A DNA stretch of 21,827 nucleotides from a virus, in IMG/VR virus record IMGVR_UViG_3300042563_000571, positions 1 through 21,827 of that record, one strand, 5' to 3'. A model generated the notes under the pieces. It did no database searches and was not told where the DNA came from. It saw nothing but the letters and a program-made list of their open reading frames with translations. Made by a program: the position numbers and the translations under genes. Of this stretch, positions 20,892-21,827 are shown in pieces. How positions within the stretch are numbered: the stretch's first letter is position 1; each line of letters opens with the position of its first letter.

Positions 20892-21827
20892 AAACAAATT
20901 TTAAGAAATAATCTTTTGGGATTTCTAATAAGAATGCTGCATTATCTTCATAACCAAATGTGATTAGGATTTTATCTTTGTATTCTGCTATTCCACAACA
21001 AAACTCAATCATACCTGTCATAAAATCAAACGATGGTGTTCTATGTATTATATTCCAATTTTTATCAAACACAATTACTCTGTGTCGATATGTAGCATCT
21101 TTATTGTTTTGCGTATTCCTCCAATAATCAGTTTCATGCACAATACACATCCTATGGTTGCCAATAGTTATTACCTGACTACCACCACGCATATCTTTTT
21201 CAATTGGTATAGTTGTATCAGCCAGAAATACTTGCTCCGTATCTCCGTTTATATTTGCTTTAACAATCTCTACCGGATTACACCATTTTAAGTAATGGAA
21301 TGGCATATCTAAAATAGGCATCCAATTCTTTTCACAATAACTTTCTTTATTATTTGGAGTTGGTATTCTAAACCTACTCATCTCGGTATTATCTTTTATT
21401 TTAGATAATTCCATTCTACCTATGCCAGTTGTTTCAGTATCTCTACGAACACCTGTAAGATAAACATCATCCCACTTTACTAATCTAGCATCTTCTAATC
21501 CAATAAATTCCCACCAGGGTTTAGTATCGAAATTAGATGTGTCAACTTTTGTAGGATTATGTAAAGCATTATCTTTCCATTCACCTAAATAGTTTGTCGT
21601 TGTTAGTGTAATATCGTTATCAGGATTTAGATAACATAAAGGGCCCCATCTACTTTCAAATTTGCCAGAAGTATGATATAGGGTATATTGACAGTGTCTA
21701 ACATTGATTAGAACTCTATCATCATCAACTAAAATAGAAGGATTGAGTAAACCCGTCTTATTATCAGTTGGAAATGCTAATGGATATAAATTACCACCAT
21801 TAGCTAAAATGTGTTTTGCTAGATTTT
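20875..21827 (-). CDS. five-bladed beta-propeller glycosidase-like protein (partial, 5' end outside window)
   Basis: The frame is open from the right edge to the stop at 20875-20877, giving 316 visible residues. Visible markers of the five-bladed propeller superfamily (GH43/GH32/GH130-like): LLNPSILVDDDRVLINVRHC at about 26-45, LTTTNYLGEW, then FIGLEDARLVKWDD at about 107-120, VYLTGVRRDTETTGIGRMEL, CEKNW (164-168) and CIVHETDYWRN. The GLEDAR region corresponds to the conserved EDPR-type motif of these propellers. It probably binds or cleaves a glycan or phosphorylates its linkage; the true substrate is not deducible. It is followed by the FkbM gene with a 17-base overlap. The short piece starting at 21414 is not a separate gene. 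Confidence 0.7.
   Translation of the reverse strand, partial: NLAKHILANGGNLYPLAFPTDNKTGLLNPSILVDDDRVLINVRHCQYTLYHTSGKFESRWGPLCYLNPDNDITLTTTNYLGEWKDNALHNPTKVDTSNFDTKPWWEFIGLEDARLVKWDDVYLTGVRRDTETTGIGRMELSKIKDNTEMSRFRIPTPNNKESYCEKNWMPILDMPFHYLKWCNPVEIVKANINGDTEQVFLADTTIPIEKDMRGGSQVITIGNHRMCIVHETDYWRNTQNNKDATYRHRVIVFDKNWNIIHRTPSFDFMTGMIEFCCGIAEYKDKILITFGYEDNAAFLLEIPKDYFLKFVYEGIK

Noticed and set aside
1-21827. CRISPR array
   Set aside because: No regularly spaced direct repeats with unique spacers were seen on either strand; the only exact repeat noticed is the 25-base leader pair.

Overview
This window looks like part of the genome of a tailed, siphovirus-like bacteriophage that infects a Bacteroidota host. 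It has dense, AT-rich, co-directional genes on the minus strand, with junctions that mostly overlap or lie a few bases apart. Leaders before start codons are A-rich and usually lack a Shine-Dalgarno sequence. Two promoters of the Bacteroidota TTTG-N20-TAnnTT type are visible. Both edges cut genes: a DNA methyltransferase at the left edge (3' end missing) and a beta-propeller glycosidase-like gene at the right edge (5' end missing). Terminase, lysis genes and most replication genes are not in the window. Family names come from recognising motifs by eye; no database search was run.

Reading in the direction of transcription (high to low coordinates): (i) 21827-19668, glycan-related genes: a five-bladed-propeller glycosidase-like protein and a TPR plus FkbM-type methyltransferase. 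(ii) 19621-17213, head and tube genes: acidic scaffold-like protein, major capsid protein and tail tube-like protein, with hairpins after the last two. (iii) 17101-13866, portal and neck genes: unknown structural protein, portal, connector, tail-terminator-like protein and HK97 gp10-like protein. (iv) 13817-8811, three large tail-tip proteins, a small tail protein and a 51-residue ORF that overlaps the start of the tape measure gene. (v) 8832-5667, tape measure protein and an XkdF-type prohead protease. (vi) 5664-3910, small late genes: a Dps-like ferritin-fold protein, a cysteine-rich protein, two unknown or phage-typical proteins, a coiled-coil protein and a basic 42-residue protein. A strong terminator at 3806-3829 closes this block.

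The only intergenic region over 300 bases is 3524-3909. It holds the terminator, a structured element that could be a plus-strand RNA, and a promoter facing the left block. The left block (3523-1) appears to be a separate regulatory and DNA-metabolism unit. It carries a 50-residue protein, an HNH homing endonuclease, a DUF4373-type replication-like protein, a GIY-YIG homing endonuclease, a second near-identical promoter, three small unknown genes, a phage sigma-like factor, a 56-residue ORF and the DNA methyltransferase.

The points most worth following up are the Dps-like/cysteine-rich gene pair among virion genes, the two near-identical extended promoters beside a phage sigma-like factor, the duplicated 25-base leader upstream of the HNH gene, the structured intergenic element, the glycan-modifying pair next to the capsid genes, and the unusual order of the structural genes.
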